Shown here in pieces: positions 44,529 to 54,068 of a stretch of 64,000 nt of DNA. Under the pieces are notes generated by a model. That model was given only the letters and a program-made list of their open reading frames with translations. It was not told where the DNA came from and made no database searches. Source of the stretch: Pseudomonas synxantha BG33R (GTDB lineage: Bacteria > Pseudomonadota > Gammaproteobacteria > Pseudomonadales > Pseudomonadaceae); the NCBI RefSeq assembly GCF_000263715.2, contig NZ_CM001514.1:1164936-1228935 (forward strand), in the 5' to 3' direction. Position 1 is the first letter of the stretch. Every line of letters starts with the position of its first letter. The translations under genes and the position numbers were made by a program.

Positions 44529-45815
44529 TCAGGGCATCACGGAAAAAACGATCGCAGACAGCGCAATCAACCCGATCACCACTACAAACACGTTCGACAG
44601 CTGGCCCGAATACTGGCGCAGCGATGGCACGCGGCGAATCGCGTACATCGGCATCAGGAACAGCAGGCACGCGATAATCGGCCCGCCCATGGTTTCGATC
44701 ATGCCCAGGATGCTTGGGTTGAAGGTGGCCACGGCCCAGCAGGTCAGCACCATGAACAGCGCGGTGGAGCGTTCCAGCCATTTTGTCGACATCGAGCGGT
44801 TGCGCCCGCGCAGGGATTTGACGATCAAGCCCTGGAAGCCTTCGCTGGCACCGATGTAGTGGCCCAGGAACGATTTGGTAATCGCCACCAGTGCGATCAG
44901 CGGCGCGGCGTAGGCGATCACCGGGGTTTGGAAGTGGTTGGCCAGGTACGACAGGATCGAGATGTTCTGCGCCTTGGCGGCGGCCAGGTCAGCGGGCGAT
45001 AGCGCCAGTACGCAACTGAAGCAGAAGAACATCACGGTCAGCACCATCATGGTGTGGGCGGTGGCGAGGATGCCGCTGCTTTTTCGCTCGGCCTGGGCGC
45101 CGTAGACGCGCTTCTGGTCCACGGCGAAAGCGGAGATGATCGGTGAGTGGTTGAACGAGAACACCATCACCGGGATCGCCAGCCACAGCGTCTTGAAGAA
45201 CAGCGGCAGCGGCATGCCTTCGCTGGCGGAGGCGAAGAACGCGCCATTCCAGTTGGGAATCAGGCTGACAGCCAATAGCAACAGCGCAGCAACGAAAGGG
45301 TACACCAGCACACTCATGGCCTTGACGATCACACCCTGGCCACAACGCACGATGGCCATCAGGCCGAGGATCAGCACCAGGGACAAGATCGCACGGGGCG
45401 GTGGGGTCATGTGCAGTTGGTGCTCCATGAAACTGCCCAATGTGTTGGTCAGTGCCACGCTGTACACCAGCAGGATCGGGAAGATCGCAAAGAAGTAGAG
45501 CAGGGTGATCAGCTTGCCGGCGCCGACACCAAAGTGTTCCTCGACCACTTCGGTGATGTCGCCGGATTTACCCGACAACACAAAGCGCGTCAGCCCACGG
45601 TGGGCGAAGAAAGTCATCGGAAAAGCCAGCAGCGCCAGTACGATCAGCGGCCAGAAACCGCCGACGCCGGCGTTGATCGGCAGGAACAGGGTGCCGGCGC
45701 CGATGGCGGTGCCGTAGAGGCCGAGCATCCAGGTGGTGTCGTGTTTGGTCCAGCCGGTGGTCACGCTTGCTTCGGATACAGGATTTTCGGCAGCAGGTGT
45801 ACGTACATCAGTCAT
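44529..45815 (-). CDS. Serine/threonine:H+ symporter (HAAAP family, SdaC-like)
   Basis: Inner-membrane amino-acid symporter of the hydroxy/aromatic amino acid permease family, 428 residues with about eleven membrane segments. [15 protein letters not shown] in the first segment and [18 protein letters not shown] in the middle are typical of SdaC-type serine carriers. The ATG at 45815 is preferred over a longer frame because GAGG lies eight bases upstream and the family begins there. It is 61 bases downstream of the serine deaminase gene and should supply it with substrate. Confidence 0.9.
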   Translation of the reverse strand: MTDVRTPAAENPVSEASVTTGWTKHDTTWMLGLYGTAIGAGTLFLPINAGVGGFWPLIVLALLAFPMTFFAHRGLTRFVLSGKSGDITEVVEEHFGVGAGKLITLLYFFAIFPILLVYSVALTNTLGSFMEHQLHMTPPPRAILSLVLILGLMAIVRCGQGVIVKAMSVLVYPFVAALLLLAVSLIPNWNGAFFASASEGMPLPLFFKTLWLAIPVMVFSFNHSPIISAFAVDQKRVYGAQAERKSSGILATAHTMMVLTVMFFCFSCVLALSPADLAAAKAQNISILSYLANHFQTPVIAYAAPLIALVAITKSFLGHYIGASEGFQGLIVKSLRGRNRSMSTKWLERSTALFMVLTCWAVATFNPSILGMIETMGGPIIACLLFLMPMYAIRRVPSLRQYSGQLSNVFVVVIGLIALSAIVFSVMP

Positions 45816-45876
45816 CGGTATTGCCTCGTTATTATTTTTGCGCGGGCTCACGTTGGGGCGGGTAGCAGTGCTCCGA

Positions 45877-47253
45877 TCAGCACTCCACCCAGCTGACCGC
45901 CAGGCCGCCCCGTGAAGTTTCTTTGTATTTGTCATGCATATCGGCGCCGGTATCGCGCATGGTGCGGATGACCCGGTCGAGGGAAATGAAGTGCTTGCCG
46001 TCACCGCGCAGGGCCATTTGCGTGGCGTTGATCGCCTTGACCGCGGCAATGGCATTACGCTCGATGCACGGCACCTGCACCAGGCCGCCGACCGGGTCGC
46101 AGGTCAGGCCGAGGTTATGTTCCAGGCCGATTTCGGCGGCGTTTTCCAGTTGCTCGGGGGTGGCGCCGAGAATATCGGCCAGGCCGGCCGCGGCCATGGC
46201 GCAGGCCGAGCCCACTTCGCCCTGGCAGCCGACTTCGGCGCCGGAGATCGAGGCGTTTTTCTTGCAGAGGATGCCGACGGCGGCGGCGGCCAGGAAGAAA
46301 TTGACCACATCGTCGTCAGACGCGTCGGCGTTGAATTTCATGTAGTAATGCAGCACCGCCGGGATGATGCCGGCCGCGCCATTGGTCGGGGCAGTGACCA
46401 TGCGCCCGCCGGCGGCGTTTTCTTCGTTGACGGCGAGGGCGAACAGGTTGACCCATTCCATCGCCGACAAGGTTGAAGTGATCACATTGGGTTTGCCGAT
46501 TTCCAGCAGGCTGCGGTGCAATTTCGCCGCCCTGCGCGGCACGTCCAGGCCGCCGGGCAGGATGCCTTCATCGCGCAGGCCCTGTTCCACGCATTCGCGC
46601 ATCACCGACCAGATGTGCAGCAGGCCGCTGCGGATGTCTTCGTCGCTGCGCCACGCACGTTCGTTGGCCATCATCAGTTCAGAAACCCGCAAGCCGTGCT
46701 TGTTGCACAACGCCAGCAGTTCCACAGCACTGGAAAAGTCGTAGGGCAATTGCACGTCGCTGGTCGGCGCAATGCCTGATGCGGCTTCGGCGGCCTCGAT
46801 GATGAAACCACCGCCTACCGAGTAATAGGTCTGCTCGCTCAGCAGGCCGTTGTCGCCATAGGCGTGCAGGGACATGGCGTTGGGGTGGTAAGGCAGGCTT
46901 TCATCCAGCAGCAACAGGTCGGTGTGCCAGTTGAAAGCGATTGCCTGGGAGCCGGCCAACAGCAATTGACCCGACTCGCGCAGTTGCTGGATACGCGCAT
47001 TGATCGAGGTGGGATCGACGCGGTCCGGCCATTCGCCCATCAAGCCCATCACACAGGCGCGATCAGTGGCATGGCCTACGCCGGTGGCGGACAGCGAGCC
47101 GTACAGGCGCACTTCAACGCGGCGGGTTTGGCTGAGCAAATGCTGATCGGTCAGGGCCTGGGCGAACGTCGCGGCAGCGCGCATCGGGCCGACGGTATGG
47201 GAGCTGGAGGGGCCAATGCCCACCTTGAATAGATCGAAAACACTGATAGCCAT
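45877..47253 (-). CDS. sdaA: L-serine ammonia-lyase (iron-sulfur, single chain)
   Basis: Deaminates L-serine to pyruvate and ammonia with a [4Fe-4S] cluster. The 458-residue protein is the fused single-chain form: an N-terminal beta domain with [16 protein letters not shown] and a C-terminal alpha domain with cluster cysteines ([39 protein letters not shown]). Placed with a serine transporter downstream and a divergent LysR regulator, it forms a serine catabolic module. Confidence 0.93.
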   Translation of the reverse strand: MAISVFDLFKVGIGPSSSHTVGPMRAAATFAQALTDQHLLSQTRRVEVRLYGSLSATGVGHATDRACVMGLMGEWPDRVDPTSINARIQQLRESGQLLLAGSQAIAFNWHTDLLLLDESLPYHPNAMSLHAYGDNGLLSEQTYYSVGGGFIIEAAEAASGIAPTSDVQLPYDFSSAVELLALCNKHGLRVSELMMANERAWRSDEDIRSGLLHIWSVMRECVEQGLRDEGILPGGLDVPRRAAKLHRSLLEIGKPNVITSTLSAMEWVNLFALAVNEENAAGGRMVTAPTNGAAGIIPAVLHYYMKFNADASDDDVVNFFLAAAAVGILCKKNASISGAEVGCQGEVGSACAMAAAGLADILGATPEQLENAAEIGLEHNLGLTCDPVGGLVQVPCIERNAIAAVKAINATQMALRGDGKHFISLDRVIRTMRDTGADMHDKYKETSRGGLAVSWVEC

Positions 47254-47390
47254 GCTAAAGCCTTACAAGCAATGGAGTAGAAATCGCTGCCATGTTTTGT
47301 AGAGCAGGCGGAATTGGCGCGATACTGAGCCTCTGGATCGGCACTGACCAACGAATTATCCTAAGACACCCTTTAGCAGGACTAAACGCT

Positions 47391-48338
47391 ATGACCCGCC
47401 CCCTTCACGGCCAGACCTATGTGTGGCTGCATGTGTTTTCTTGCGCTGCACGGCATCTGTCGTTCACCCGCTGCGCCGAAGAACTGCACATCACGCCGGG
47501 GGCGGTGAGCCAGCAGATTCGCCAGTTGGAGGAGCGCCTGGGCTTTCGGCTGTTTCATCGGCGCGCCCGCGGGGTTGAACTCAGCGCCGAGGGGCAGCGC
47601 CTGGCGGCGGTGGTCGGCGAGGCTTACGGGAGCATTGATGCGGAGTTGCAGCGCTTGGATGCCGGGATGATCAGCGGCACCCTGCGCCTGCGCTCGATCC
47701 CCTCGTTTCTCGGCAAGTGGCTGACCCCGCGCCTGCCACGTTTGCAGCAGCGCTTTCCCGACATCCAACTGCGCATGGTCGCCGAAGACAGCAGCATCGC
47801 CCTGCATGAAGGCGACTTCGACCTGGCCATCGACCTCAACGATGGCAGCTACCCCGGCTTGTTATCCACAGCCCTGTTGGACGAGCAGATATTCCCGGTG
47901 TGCGCCCCCAGCCTTCTACGTGGACGGCCGCCGTTGCATGGCCCGGCCGATCTGGCGCATTTTCCGCTGCTGCACGACATCACTGCCTGGCGTGGGAGTT
48001 ATGAATATGCCGAGTGGGAGTTCTACCTGAATGCCATCGGCCACCACGGTGCCGACGTGCGGCGCGGGCATACCTTCAACCGCAACCACCTGACCATCGA
48101 AGCCGCCATTGCCGGCATGGGGGTAGCGATTGCGCGGCGCACGTTGCTCAATGATGAACTGGAGCGCGGCACCCTGATTGTGCCGTTTGGCCTGGCCGTG
48201 CCCAACCATAAGCGCTATGTGCTGCTGTATGCGCCAGGTGCATTGAGCCACCCCGGCGTGCGCGCGGTGCACGACTGGCTGGTGGAGGAAGCAGGGATTT
48301 TTCGCGGTTTGCACCCGTTGGGAGAGGGGCAATTGTGA
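47391..48338 (+). CDS. LysR-family regulator, probably of the serine genes
   Basis: 315-residue LysR-type regulator, GcvA/DsdC-like branch, with the N-terminal helix-turn-helix LSFTRCAEELHITPGAVSQQ and a C-terminal substrate-binding domain. ATG 47391 is chosen over upstream open frame because AGGA lies nine bases before it and the HTH then starts at the usual distance. It is divergent from the serine deaminase gene (137 bases between starts), so it probably controls that operon; the effector is not known. Confidence 0.85.
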   Translation: MTRPLHGQTYVWLHVFSCAARHLSFTRCAEELHITPGAVSQQIRQLEERLGFRLFHRRARGVELSAEGQRLAAVVGEAYGSIDAELQRLDAGMISGTLRLRSIPSFLGKWLTPRLPRLQQRFPDIQLRMVAEDSSIALHEGDFDLAIDLNDGSYPGLLSTALLDEQIFPVCAPSLLRGRPPLHGPADLAHFPLLHDITAWRGSYEYAEWEFYLNAIGHHGADVRRGHTFNRNHLTIEAAIAGMGVAIARRTLLNDELERGTLIVPFGLAVPNHKRYVLLYAPGALSHPGVRAVHDWLVEEAGIFRGLHPLGEGQL

Positions 48339-48550
48339 GGAAACAGGACGTAAGAAGTTGTAACTAACTCCCCACCCTACCAGCGTTTTTGCTCGTCGTC
48401 AGGGTTAATTTGTAATGTGGGATTTATCTTTGCAAAGGGGTTGAATTGTTTCAGCAGGTGCTCAATTGTGTAATCAAGAGGTCATGGTTTCACCACCCCG
48501 GTGTTGCAGTTTGTGATCTCTGGCGAGCTAGCTGAAATAAGGGAAGAACT

Positions 48551-48961
48551 ATGCAAATCCAAGTCAATAGCGATAACCATATTGAAAGCAGCATCCGACT
48601 GGAGGAGTGGGTACGTACTACCATTGAGAGCACGCTCGAACGTTATGAAGAAGACCTGACCCGCGTTGAGGTCTACCTGCGGGACGAGAACGGCGACAAG
48701 CCCGGACCCCACGATTTAAGTTGCCGCCTGGAAGCACGGCCAAAGGGCCACCAGCCAGTTTCCGTGTGCCATAAAGCCGATACGCTGGAGCAAGCGATCG
48801 ATGGCGCCGCCACCAAGCTGGATCATGCGCTGGAACACTTGTTCGGCAAACTGCAAGGCAAGCCTCGCGCTGCCGGGAAAAACCAGCCGATCAACAAAGT
48901 GAATGAAGACGCGCTGGAAGAGGAATTCCTGGAAAACGAAAACGCTGTTATTAACAGCTAA
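48551..48961 (+). CDS. HPF/RaiA-family ribosome-associated protein
   Basis: 136-residue protein with the hibernation-factor fold (IQVNSDNHIESSIRLEEWV at the start, then a strand/helix pattern to LDHALEHLFGKL), plus an acidic tail. Relatives bind the 30S subunit and stall ribosomes in stationary phase or stress; this one is divergent from the main HPF gene linked to rpoN, so its exact role is uncertain. GGGAAG lies before the ATG. The 212-base gap upstream is A+T rich and has no gene. Confidence 0.82.
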   Translation: MQIQVNSDNHIESSIRLEEWVRTTIESTLERYEEDLTRVEVYLRDENGDKPGPHDLSCRLEARPKGHQPVSVCHKADTLEQAIDGAATKLDHALEHLFGKLQGKPRAAGKNQPINKVNEDALEEEFLENENAVINS

Positions 48962-48982
48962 CTGTTTTTTCATTCCCCACTG

Positions 48983-49012
48983 AAAACGGGCCTGCATATG
49001 CAGGCCCGTTTT
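48983..49012. terminator. Bidirectional terminator between HPF-like gene and MFS gene
   Basis: Perfect palindrome AAAACGGGCCTGCAT / ATGCAGGCCCGTTTT, giving a strong GC hairpin with A and T runs on both sides, between two convergent genes. Confidence 0.85.
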
Positions 49013-49015
49013 CGT

Positions 49016-50527
49016 TCAACGCCGTCGCTGGAAGAAATACCGGCTCAGAGCGGCCAACCCGCAAGCGCCCAAGCCCGCAAACAGCATGGCCCAACCAGCG
49101 CCGCTACGCAGGGCCGTCTGTGCCTCCAGGCGTGTGAGTCCAGGCGCGTTCAGCTTGCCCGCCGCAATATGCTGGCTGAGGGTTGCCCAATCCGCCGCCG
49201 TGCTGGCCGGCAATACATTGGCCAGGTGATGGCTGATTCCGAGCAACAGCACCAGCCCCATCAATGCGATGTTGAGCGCCAGGGTGATCAGCCGTGCGCT
49301 GAAGTCGATGCCCGAGGCCATGCCTGCGCGGTCAGTCGAGACGGCGCCGGTGGTGGTATTGGTGGTCGGCGAATTGGTCAGTGCCAGCCCAATGCCGGCG
49401 ATCGCGCAACTGAGCAGCACCAGTGCTGTGCTGGGCTGTTCGGCGTAATTAACCGCGGCCATGCCCAAAAAACCTGCGCCCATCGTCCCCAGGCCCAGGG
49501 GGATGATGCATTCGGCGCCAAAGCGCAGGGCCAGGCGTTCGGCCAATGGCGGCACCAACAAAGTGGGCAAGGTGTACGCGAGCAGCGCCGCGCCGGTGGT
49601 CAGCGTGTCGTAACCCAGGCCCGCCTGGAAATACAGTGGCAAGTAGATCATGAACGGCCAGAAGCTGAAGTTCATGCCGATTGAGCCCATCAAGGCGCCG
49701 TTGAAACGTTGGATGCGGAACACCGAGAAGTCGAACATCGGATGGGCGCTGCGCCGCTCAATCAAGATAAACAGCAGCAGTCCGAAGACCGACAGGCCGG
49801 CCCAGCCGAGCATCGCCGGGGTGCCGAAACCGTTCTCGCTGCCTTGGGTGATGAAGTAGACCAGCGCAAACACCGCCAGCGTCATGGTCAACATGCCGGC
49901 AATGTCGAGGCGATGGCTGGCCGGGTCACGGGATTCCTGCACGCTGATGTGCAGCAGCGCCAAGGTAAACAAGGTCAGTGGTACATGCACCAGGAAAACC
50001 CAGCGCCAGTCCGCCACGGCCAGTATCACTGCCCCGATCATCGGCCCGAAACCCAGGCCCACGCCGGCAATCACGCCCCATATCGCGAAGGCTCGCGCCC
50101 GCGCCGCCGGTTCGCGGAACTGGTGGGACAAGATGGCAAACTGGCAAATCATCATCGCGCCGGCGCCAATGCCCTGGATGAATCGCGCCACGATCAGTGT
50201 CGGCGCATCGTTGGCCAGGCCACACGCCAGCGAGGCCAGGGCGAACACCCATAGACACAGCACCAGCACGCGCCGCCTACCGAAGCGATCCGCCAGCGTG
50301 CCCGCCGCCATCAGCACGCTGGTGCAGGCCAGGGTGTAGGCATTCATGATCCATTGGGCGTCTTGAAAGCCGGTACCCAATTCCTGTTCCAGCGTCGGCA
50401 GGATCACCGGCACGCTGGAGATTTCCAGGCCGAACATGAGGGCCACCAGGCAAACGGCGGTGAGGGCCAGGGCATTTCTGGCGGCGCTCGGCGGGTTGAG
50501 GGCCGATGCAGCAGCGGCGGACGGCAT
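49016..50527 (-). CDS. MFS multidrug-type exporter (DHA2, 14-helix)
   Basis: 503-residue inner-membrane drug:H+ antiporter of the DHA2 (EmrB/QacA-like) class with about fourteen hydrophobic segments. Motif A is LADRFGRRRVLVL; antiporter motif C appears in GVIAGVGLGFGPMIGA. GGA precedes the ATG at 50527. Lies divergent from a LysR gene, the usual arrangement for a locally regulated exporter. No EmrA-type membrane-fusion partner is adjacent, so it likely exports to the periplasm. Substrate unknown. Confidence 0.88.
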   Translation of the reverse strand: MPSAAAASALNPPSAARNALALTAVCLVALMFGLEISSVPVILPTLEQELGTGFQDAQWIMNAYTLACTSVLMAAGTLADRFGRRRVLVLCLWVFALASLACGLANDAPTLIVARFIQGIGAGAMMICQFAILSHQFREPAARARAFAIWGVIAGVGLGFGPMIGAVILAVADWRWVFLVHVPLTLFTLALLHISVQESRDPASHRLDIAGMLTMTLAVFALVYFITQGSENGFGTPAMLGWAGLSVFGLLLFILIERRSAHPMFDFSVFRIQRFNGALMGSIGMNFSFWPFMIYLPLYFQAGLGYDTLTTGAALLAYTLPTLLVPPLAERLALRFGAECIIPLGLGTMGAGFLGMAAVNYAEQPSTALVLLSCAIAGIGLALTNSPTTNTTTGAVSTDRAGMASGIDFSARLITLALNIALMGLVLLLGISHHLANVLPASTAADWATLSQHIAAGKLNAPGLTRLEAQTALRSGAGWAMLFAGLGACGLAALSRYFFQRRR

Positions 50528-50633
50528 GACGAGTTCCTTTCAAATAGGGGAGGGCTCTATTCTCTCGGGAATCGAATTCGTTATTCGTGATAAGTTTTCC
50601 ATCGATATGGGAATCAAGGGCGACAATTGACGC

Positions 50634-51506
50634 ATGGCTACCCCGCGTTTTGATGGCGTTGAGCTGTTTTTGCAAATCGTCGAGAGCGGCAACCTGACCG
50701 ACGCCGCCGAGCGCCTGAACCTTACACGCTCGGCCGTCGGTAAAGGCTTGGCGCGTCTGGAGGCGCGGCTGGGCACGTGCCTGTTGCAGCGTTCCACACG
50801 CCGCCAGCGGTTGACCGAGGATGGGCAGGCCTACTACGAACATTGCCTGCGCGCATTGGCCGAACTGGAAGCGGCCGAATCGGTGCTCGAAAGTGGCCGG
50901 CAACAACCACGGGGACGACTGAGGGTCAGTGTGCCGCTGGCGTTCGGGCACCACTATGCGGCACCGGCCTTGTGGGGCCTGATGGAGCGTTACCCTGAAC
51001 TTGAAATCGAGATTTGCTTCTCCGACCGCATGATCGATCTGGCGCAGGAAGGCTTCGATATGGCCGTACGCATCGGCCCGTTACCGGACACCGACCGCCT
51101 GAGTGCCCGTCGCCTGGGCCAACAGGCCATGGGGCTGGCAGCGTCACCGGCGTATCTGCAGCGCAAGGGTGCCATTGAGAGTATCGAAGACCTGGCCGCT
51201 CATCGCGGCATTGCGTATCGCAGCAACACCACGCATCGCTCGCGCCTGGCTTCGCCCCTGATAGTGGACGACCTCCAGGCGCTAGCCGATGCCGCCATCG
51301 CGGGCGTGGGCCTGGCCTGGTTGCCGAGTTGGTTGATTGCTCACTATGCGCTGCGGGGGCAATTGGAAGCGGTGCTGCCCAGCTATCGCGAACAGCCTGC
51401 GCCGATCCATGTGGTCTGGCCGACGGCGGTGCATATGCCGGCCAAGACGCGGTGTGCCATCGATGCGTTGGTGGCCGCCACCCCCAGTTGCCTGGCGGGC
51501 AGCTGA
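50634..51506 (+). CDS. LysR-family regulator, probably of the divergent exporter
   Basis: 290-residue LysR regulator with helix-turn-helix GNLTDAAERLNLTRSAVGKG near residue 20 and a substrate-binding domain of the AaeR/DmlR-like branch (ERYPELEIEICFSDRMIDLAQEGFDMAVRIG). The gap to the divergent MFS gene is 106 bases and contains T-N11-A-like sequences, but no site is certain. Confidence 0.86.
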   Translation: MATPRFDGVELFLQIVESGNLTDAAERLNLTRSAVGKGLARLEARLGTCLLQRSTRRQRLTEDGQAYYEHCLRALAELEAAESVLESGRQQPRGRLRVSVPLAFGHHYAAPALWGLMERYPELEIEICFSDRMIDLAQEGFDMAVRIGPLPDTDRLSARRLGQQAMGLAASPAYLQRKGAIESIEDLAAHRGIAYRSNTTHRSRLASPLIVDDLQALADAAIAGVGLAWLPSWLIAHYALRGQLEAVLPSYREQPAPIHVVWPTAVHMPAKTRCAIDALVAATPSCLAGS

Positions 51507-51522
51507 AGCCACTGGGGGCCAA

Positions 51523-51611
51523 TGTGGGAGGGGGCTTGCTCCCGATAGCGGTATATCAGTGGCAAATGTACCGACTGACACACCGCCATCGGGAGCAAGC
51601 CCCCTCCCACA
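51523..51611. repeat. REPIN (two inverted REP sequences)
   Basis: Inverted copies of TGTGGGAGGGGGCTTGCTCC around a ~30-base spacer, close to the REPIN at 44401-44495 in sequence. It lies between the convergent LysR and fecA genes and may also end their transcripts. Confidence 0.88.
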
Positions 51612-51641
51612 GTAGGTTCTGTGTTGTTCTGCAGATTTGGG

Positions 51642-53978
51642 TCAGAACGCGATAGAGGTTTGCACATACACCGTGCGCGGCTCACCCACGTACTTGCCTT
51701 TGTTGTTGTCGTCAAACGAGCGGGTGTAGTACTGCTTGTTGAAGATGTTCTTCACCCCCACCGCCACATTCAAATCCGACAATTGCGGGCCGAAGTCATA
51801 GGCCGCGCGGCTGCTGAACAGCATGTAGCCGGGGATGCGTCCATTGGCACCGTCGGCGCTTTCGGCCTGGGTGTTGGCATTGTCGGCGAATTGGCTGCTC
51901 TGGTAGCTGCTGTCCACATTCAGCTTCCACGGGCCTTCGGTGTAACCCACGCCGAGGGTGCCTTTGTGCTTGGACGAGAAGGGCACGCGGTTGCCTTTGT
52001 TCGGGCCGTCTTCACGAATGGTCGCGTCGACATAGGCATAAGTGGCATACACATCGAAACCCGCCAGCGCCGGGCTCAGGCCGTCGAGCGCATAGTTGAT
52101 GCTCGACTCGATGCCCTGGTGACGGGTTTCACCGCGGGCGATCACCGTGTCGTTGGTCTGGTTGCTGTCGTACTGGTTGTCGAAGTTGATCAGGAACGCG
52201 CCGATTTCGGCGCGCAGGCTGCCATTGTCGTAGCGCGTGCCGAGTTCCCAGGTGCGGGCTTTTTCCGGTTTTACTTCGCCGCTGTTCACGCGGTTGGGCA
52301 TCTGGCTGTACTGCACGCTGCCGAACGAGCCCTCGGTGTTGGCGTAGAGGTTCCAGTCGTCAGTGAGGTGATAGAGCACGTTCAGCGCCGGCAGCGCGGT
52401 GTTGTAGTCGCCCTTGTATTTGACGTTGCTCAGATTGTTGGTTTGCTCAGACTTGATCATCTCGTAGCGCACGCCCGGGGTGATGGTCCACTTGCCGATA
52501 TCAATGCGGTCGTCGATAAAGAACGCGTTGGCTTCAGTGCCGCCACGGGTGTCGCGGTCGTTGCGACTGTTGGTGGTGGGGATTTGCTGGTTGGCGGCAA
52601 TCGGCGTGCGGTAGCGCAACTCGTGACCGGCTTCATTGATATAGCGGTAGCCGACACCCACTTCATGGCTGGTCGGGCCAAGGTCGAAGCCCTGGGCGAA
52701 GCGGGTTTCCAGGCCGCGTACCCAGTATTCGCGTGGCGACAGCGACAGGAAGCTGCCCTGGTCCAGGTAACCGCTGCGCAGGGTCTTGGTGAAGAAACTG
52801 TTGACCGTGAATTCGCGGCGGTCTTGCTCGTAGCGATAGCCGACGTTGAACATCGTACGGCGGCCCCAGAATTTATCGTAGGGGCGGGTGGACTGATACG
52901 GGTCGGCCTTGTAGTCCTTGACGTTCAAGCCTCCGGGCATGTCGGCCTGGCCTTCGTAGTACTGCGCCATGGCGTTGAAGCTGTTGGCGTCGTCCAGTTG
53001 GTATTTGCCCTTGAGGATCAGGTCGTCGATGCGCGTGTTGCTGTTTTCGCGCCAGTCGCCGCCGCGGGTGCCGGAGTACAGGATCGCGCCGCCCAGGCCA
53101 TTGTCGGCAGTGCCGCCGGCGAGCAGGTTGCCGGTGGTCTTGAAACCGTCGTGGCTGGAAGACGGGCTGGTTTCGGTCTGCAAGCCGCCTTTGACCGTGG
53201 GCGCATCCGGGATAGCGCGGGTCACGAAGTTGACGATGCCGCCGACGTTTTGCGGGCCATAACGCACCGCACCGCCGCCACGGACCACGTCTACCGCGTC
53301 CATGTTGCCCATGCTGATCGGTGCAAAGGACAACTGCGGCTGGCCATAGGGCGCGAAGGGCACCGGGATGCCATCCATCAGCACCGTGGAGCGCGATGCC
53401 AGGCGCGGATTGAGCCCGCGAATGCCGAAGTTCAGCGCCATGTCATGGCTGCCAGTGCCGTTGTTTTCCGGGGCGTTGACGCCGGGAATGCGGTTGAGCA
53501 CGTCGCGAGCTTGGGTTGCACCTTGGCGTTCGAACTCTTCGCGGCGGATCACATCACGGGCGCCGGGGTGTTCGAACACGTTGGTTTGCGCCGCGTCACC
53601 GAGCCAGTCGCCGACCACGTTGGAGGTTTGCAGTTCGAGGGTGGCGGGGGCGCCAACCGGTTGCAGGCTGAAGGCGTTGTCGCCCTCGGCCCGGGCTTGC
53701 AGGCCGGTGCCCTCCAGCAGTTTGCTCAGGCCCTCGGCCGCGCTGTAATTGCCCGACAGGCCGTGGCTTTGCATACCAGCCGTCACATCAGAACCGAACG
53801 ACACCAGCACACCGGCTTGGCGACCAAATTGGTTCAGGGCCGCTTCCAGGGTGGTCGGCGCGATGTGGTACGCCTTGGCGTCGGCGGCCATCACCGCAGG
53901 CAGCACGGTCAGGCTGAGGCTGGCGCCCAGTAGGAGTTGGCGCAAGGTGCGGGCAAGAAGCGTCGGTTGCTGGGGCAT
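51642..53978 (-). CDS. fecA: Ferric citrate outer-membrane receptor FecA
   Basis: TonB-dependent receptor for ferric dicitrate, 778 residues. After the signal peptide (to VMAAD) comes an STN signalling domain (residues ~35-110), then the plug with VFEHPGARDVIRREEFERQG, RIPGVNAPENNGTGSHDM and STVLMDGIPVPFAPYGQPQL, which agree closely with E. coli FecA as I remember it, including barrel segments such as NIFNKQYYTRSFDDNNKGKY. It signals iron-citrate to FecR via the STN domain. Lies 90 bases downstream of fecR, a gap long enough for its own FecI-dependent promoter. Confidence 0.95.
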   Translation of the reverse strand: MPQQPTLLARTLRQLLLGASLSLTVLPAVMAADAKAYHIAPTTLEAALNQFGRQAGVLVSFGSDVTAGMQSHGLSGNYSAAEGLSKLLEGTGLQARAEGDNAFSLQPVGAPATLELQTSNVVGDWLGDAAQTNVFEHPGARDVIRREEFERQGATQARDVLNRIPGVNAPENNGTGSHDMALNFGIRGLNPRLASRSTVLMDGIPVPFAPYGQPQLSFAPISMGNMDAVDVVRGGGAVRYGPQNVGGIVNFVTRAIPDAPTVKGGLQTETSPSSSHDGFKTTGNLLAGGTADNGLGGAILYSGTRGGDWRENSNTRIDDLILKGKYQLDDANSFNAMAQYYEGQADMPGGLNVKDYKADPYQSTRPYDKFWGRRTMFNVGYRYEQDRREFTVNSFFTKTLRSGYLDQGSFLSLSPREYWVRGLETRFAQGFDLGPTSHEVGVGYRYINEAGHELRYRTPIAANQQIPTTNSRNDRDTRGGTEANAFFIDDRIDIGKWTITPGVRYEMIKSEQTNNLSNVKYKGDYNTALPALNVLYHLTDDWNLYANTEGSFGSVQYSQMPNRVNSGEVKPEKARTWELGTRYDNGSLRAEIGAFLINFDNQYDSNQTNDTVIARGETRHQGIESSINYALDGLSPALAGFDVYATYAYVDATIREDGPNKGNRVPFSSKHKGTLGVGYTEGPWKLNVDSSYQSSQFADNANTQAESADGANGRIPGYMLFSSRAAYDFGPQLSDLNVAVGVKNIFNKQYYTRSFDDNNKGKYVGEPRTVYVQTSIAF

Positions 53979-54068
53979 GAAGGTGGTCCTGAGAAGGAAG
54001 GATCAAGGTGGCTTTCCTTCTCTGTCACGCCAGGTGCGGAAAACAGCTCACACAAATGCAAAATAAAT

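Noticed and set aside
33421..51611. Repeated palindromes considered as a CRISPR array
   Set aside because: They are isolated inverted doublets kilobases apart with no regular repeat-spacer pattern and no cas genes.
51621..53933. Long plus-strand open frame (770 codons) opposite fecA
   Set aside because: fecA on the minus strand matches a known family end to end; the opposite frame is Val/Gly/Ala-rich with no domain.
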